This document shows, piece by piece, positions 63,836-64,000 of a stretch of DNA of 64,000 bases. A program made the position numbers and the translations under genes. The stretch is from Bogoriella caseilytica. GTDB taxonomy: Bacteria; Actinomycetota; Actinomycetes; Actinomycetales; Actinomycetaceae. The DNA is taken from NCBI RefSeq assembly GCF_003752405.1, contig NZ_RKHK01000001.1, positions 2,108,001 to 2,172,000 on the forward strand, read 5' to 3'. The notes under the pieces are model-generated. The model had not been told where the DNA came from. It saw nothing but the letters and a program-made list of their open reading frames with translations, and made no database searches. Positions within the stretch are counted from its first letter, which is position 1. Each line of letters starts with the position of its first letter.

Positions 63836-64000
63836 CCAAGGACTCCCAGCACGACCTCGCCCAGCCGGGCCTGCGCGAGACCGCCCGCCCCACACAGAAG
63901 CCGGGCCGCTCCGGCTCGCGCCGCTCCGGCCGCCTGCTCGGCGGCCGTGGTGGCCAGTACCTCGCCACCTCGGCGGTCCTGCTGGTGGTGCTCCTGGCGT
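63832..64000 (+). CDS. ABC transporter permease, 5' part only
   Basis: The first 56 codons are visible from ATG at 63832 (ATGA overlap). A basic, Arg/Gly-rich N-terminal region precedes the first hydrophobic segment (YLATSAVLLVVLLA). Identity rests on its place in the operon; the permease fold is beyond the window. Confidence 0.72.
   Translation, partial: MTKDSQHDLAQPGLRETARPTQKPGRSGSRRSGRLLGGRGGQYLATSAVLLVVLLA

Overview
The window is chromosomal DNA from a high-GC Actinomycetota, most likely order Micrococcales. Supporting signs are frequent GTG/TTG starts, many ATGA/GTGA stop-start overlaps, a 1170-residue RpoB, zinc-type S14, and rpsD missing from its usual place between rpsK and rpoA. 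The genus cannot be named from sequence alone.

Layout. (1) 1-3741: the 3' part of a metal-dependent nucleoside deaminase gene (minus strand, cut by the window edge), an APH-like phosphotransferase and a class I aminotransferase. (2) 3969-37154: one long run of information-processing genes: tRNA-Trp, secE-nusG-rplK-rplA, L10 leader-rplJ-rplL, rpoB-rpoC, rpsL-rpsG-fusA-tuf, the S10/spc operons (rpsJ to rplO), secY-adk-map, infA-rpmJ-rpsM-rpsK-rpoA-rplQ. Terminators and a few convincing promoters mark the transcription units. (3) 37298-49682: accessory DNA. It holds a TetR-controlled DrrAB-like ABC exporter, an IS481-family insertion, an alpha/beta hydrolase, a GNAT acetyltransferase, a chimeric gene scar, and a cassette made of a large LuxR-type regulator, two TasA/CalY-like secreted proteins, a seven-blade RCC1 propeller protein and a SipW-type (Ser/His) signal peptidase. 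A ROK-family glucokinase-like gene ends the block. (4) 49786-54257: truA, a DUF5709-like acidic protein, an ABC-F ATPase, rplM-rpsI. (5) 54321-57374: a second IS481-family element with a perfect 6-bp target duplication and an LPETG cell-wall protein, together separating rpsI from glmM. (6) 57489-64000: glmM, a DedA protein, an XRE-cupin regulator, and an operon of lipoprotein, amidohydrolase, ATPase and permease (permease cut by the window edge).

How the genes relate. Region 2 supplies translation, transcription and the Sec channel (SecE, SecY). The cassette at 42.9-49.1 kb depends on that channel: its TasA-like protein has a SipW-type signal sequence, and a dedicated signal peptidase lies at the end of the same overlapping gene run. 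This cassette is the best candidate for an unusual system. It is flanked by two copies (92 bp, 5 mismatches) of the 3' end of the ROK gene. Its peptidase ORF has no stop of its own and reads antisense into the intact ROK gene. One secreted protein carries an LPVTG-plus-membrane-segment near its N terminus, in frame with the preceding gene across a single TGA. The island interpretation is inference; the repeats, overlaps and motifs are read directly.
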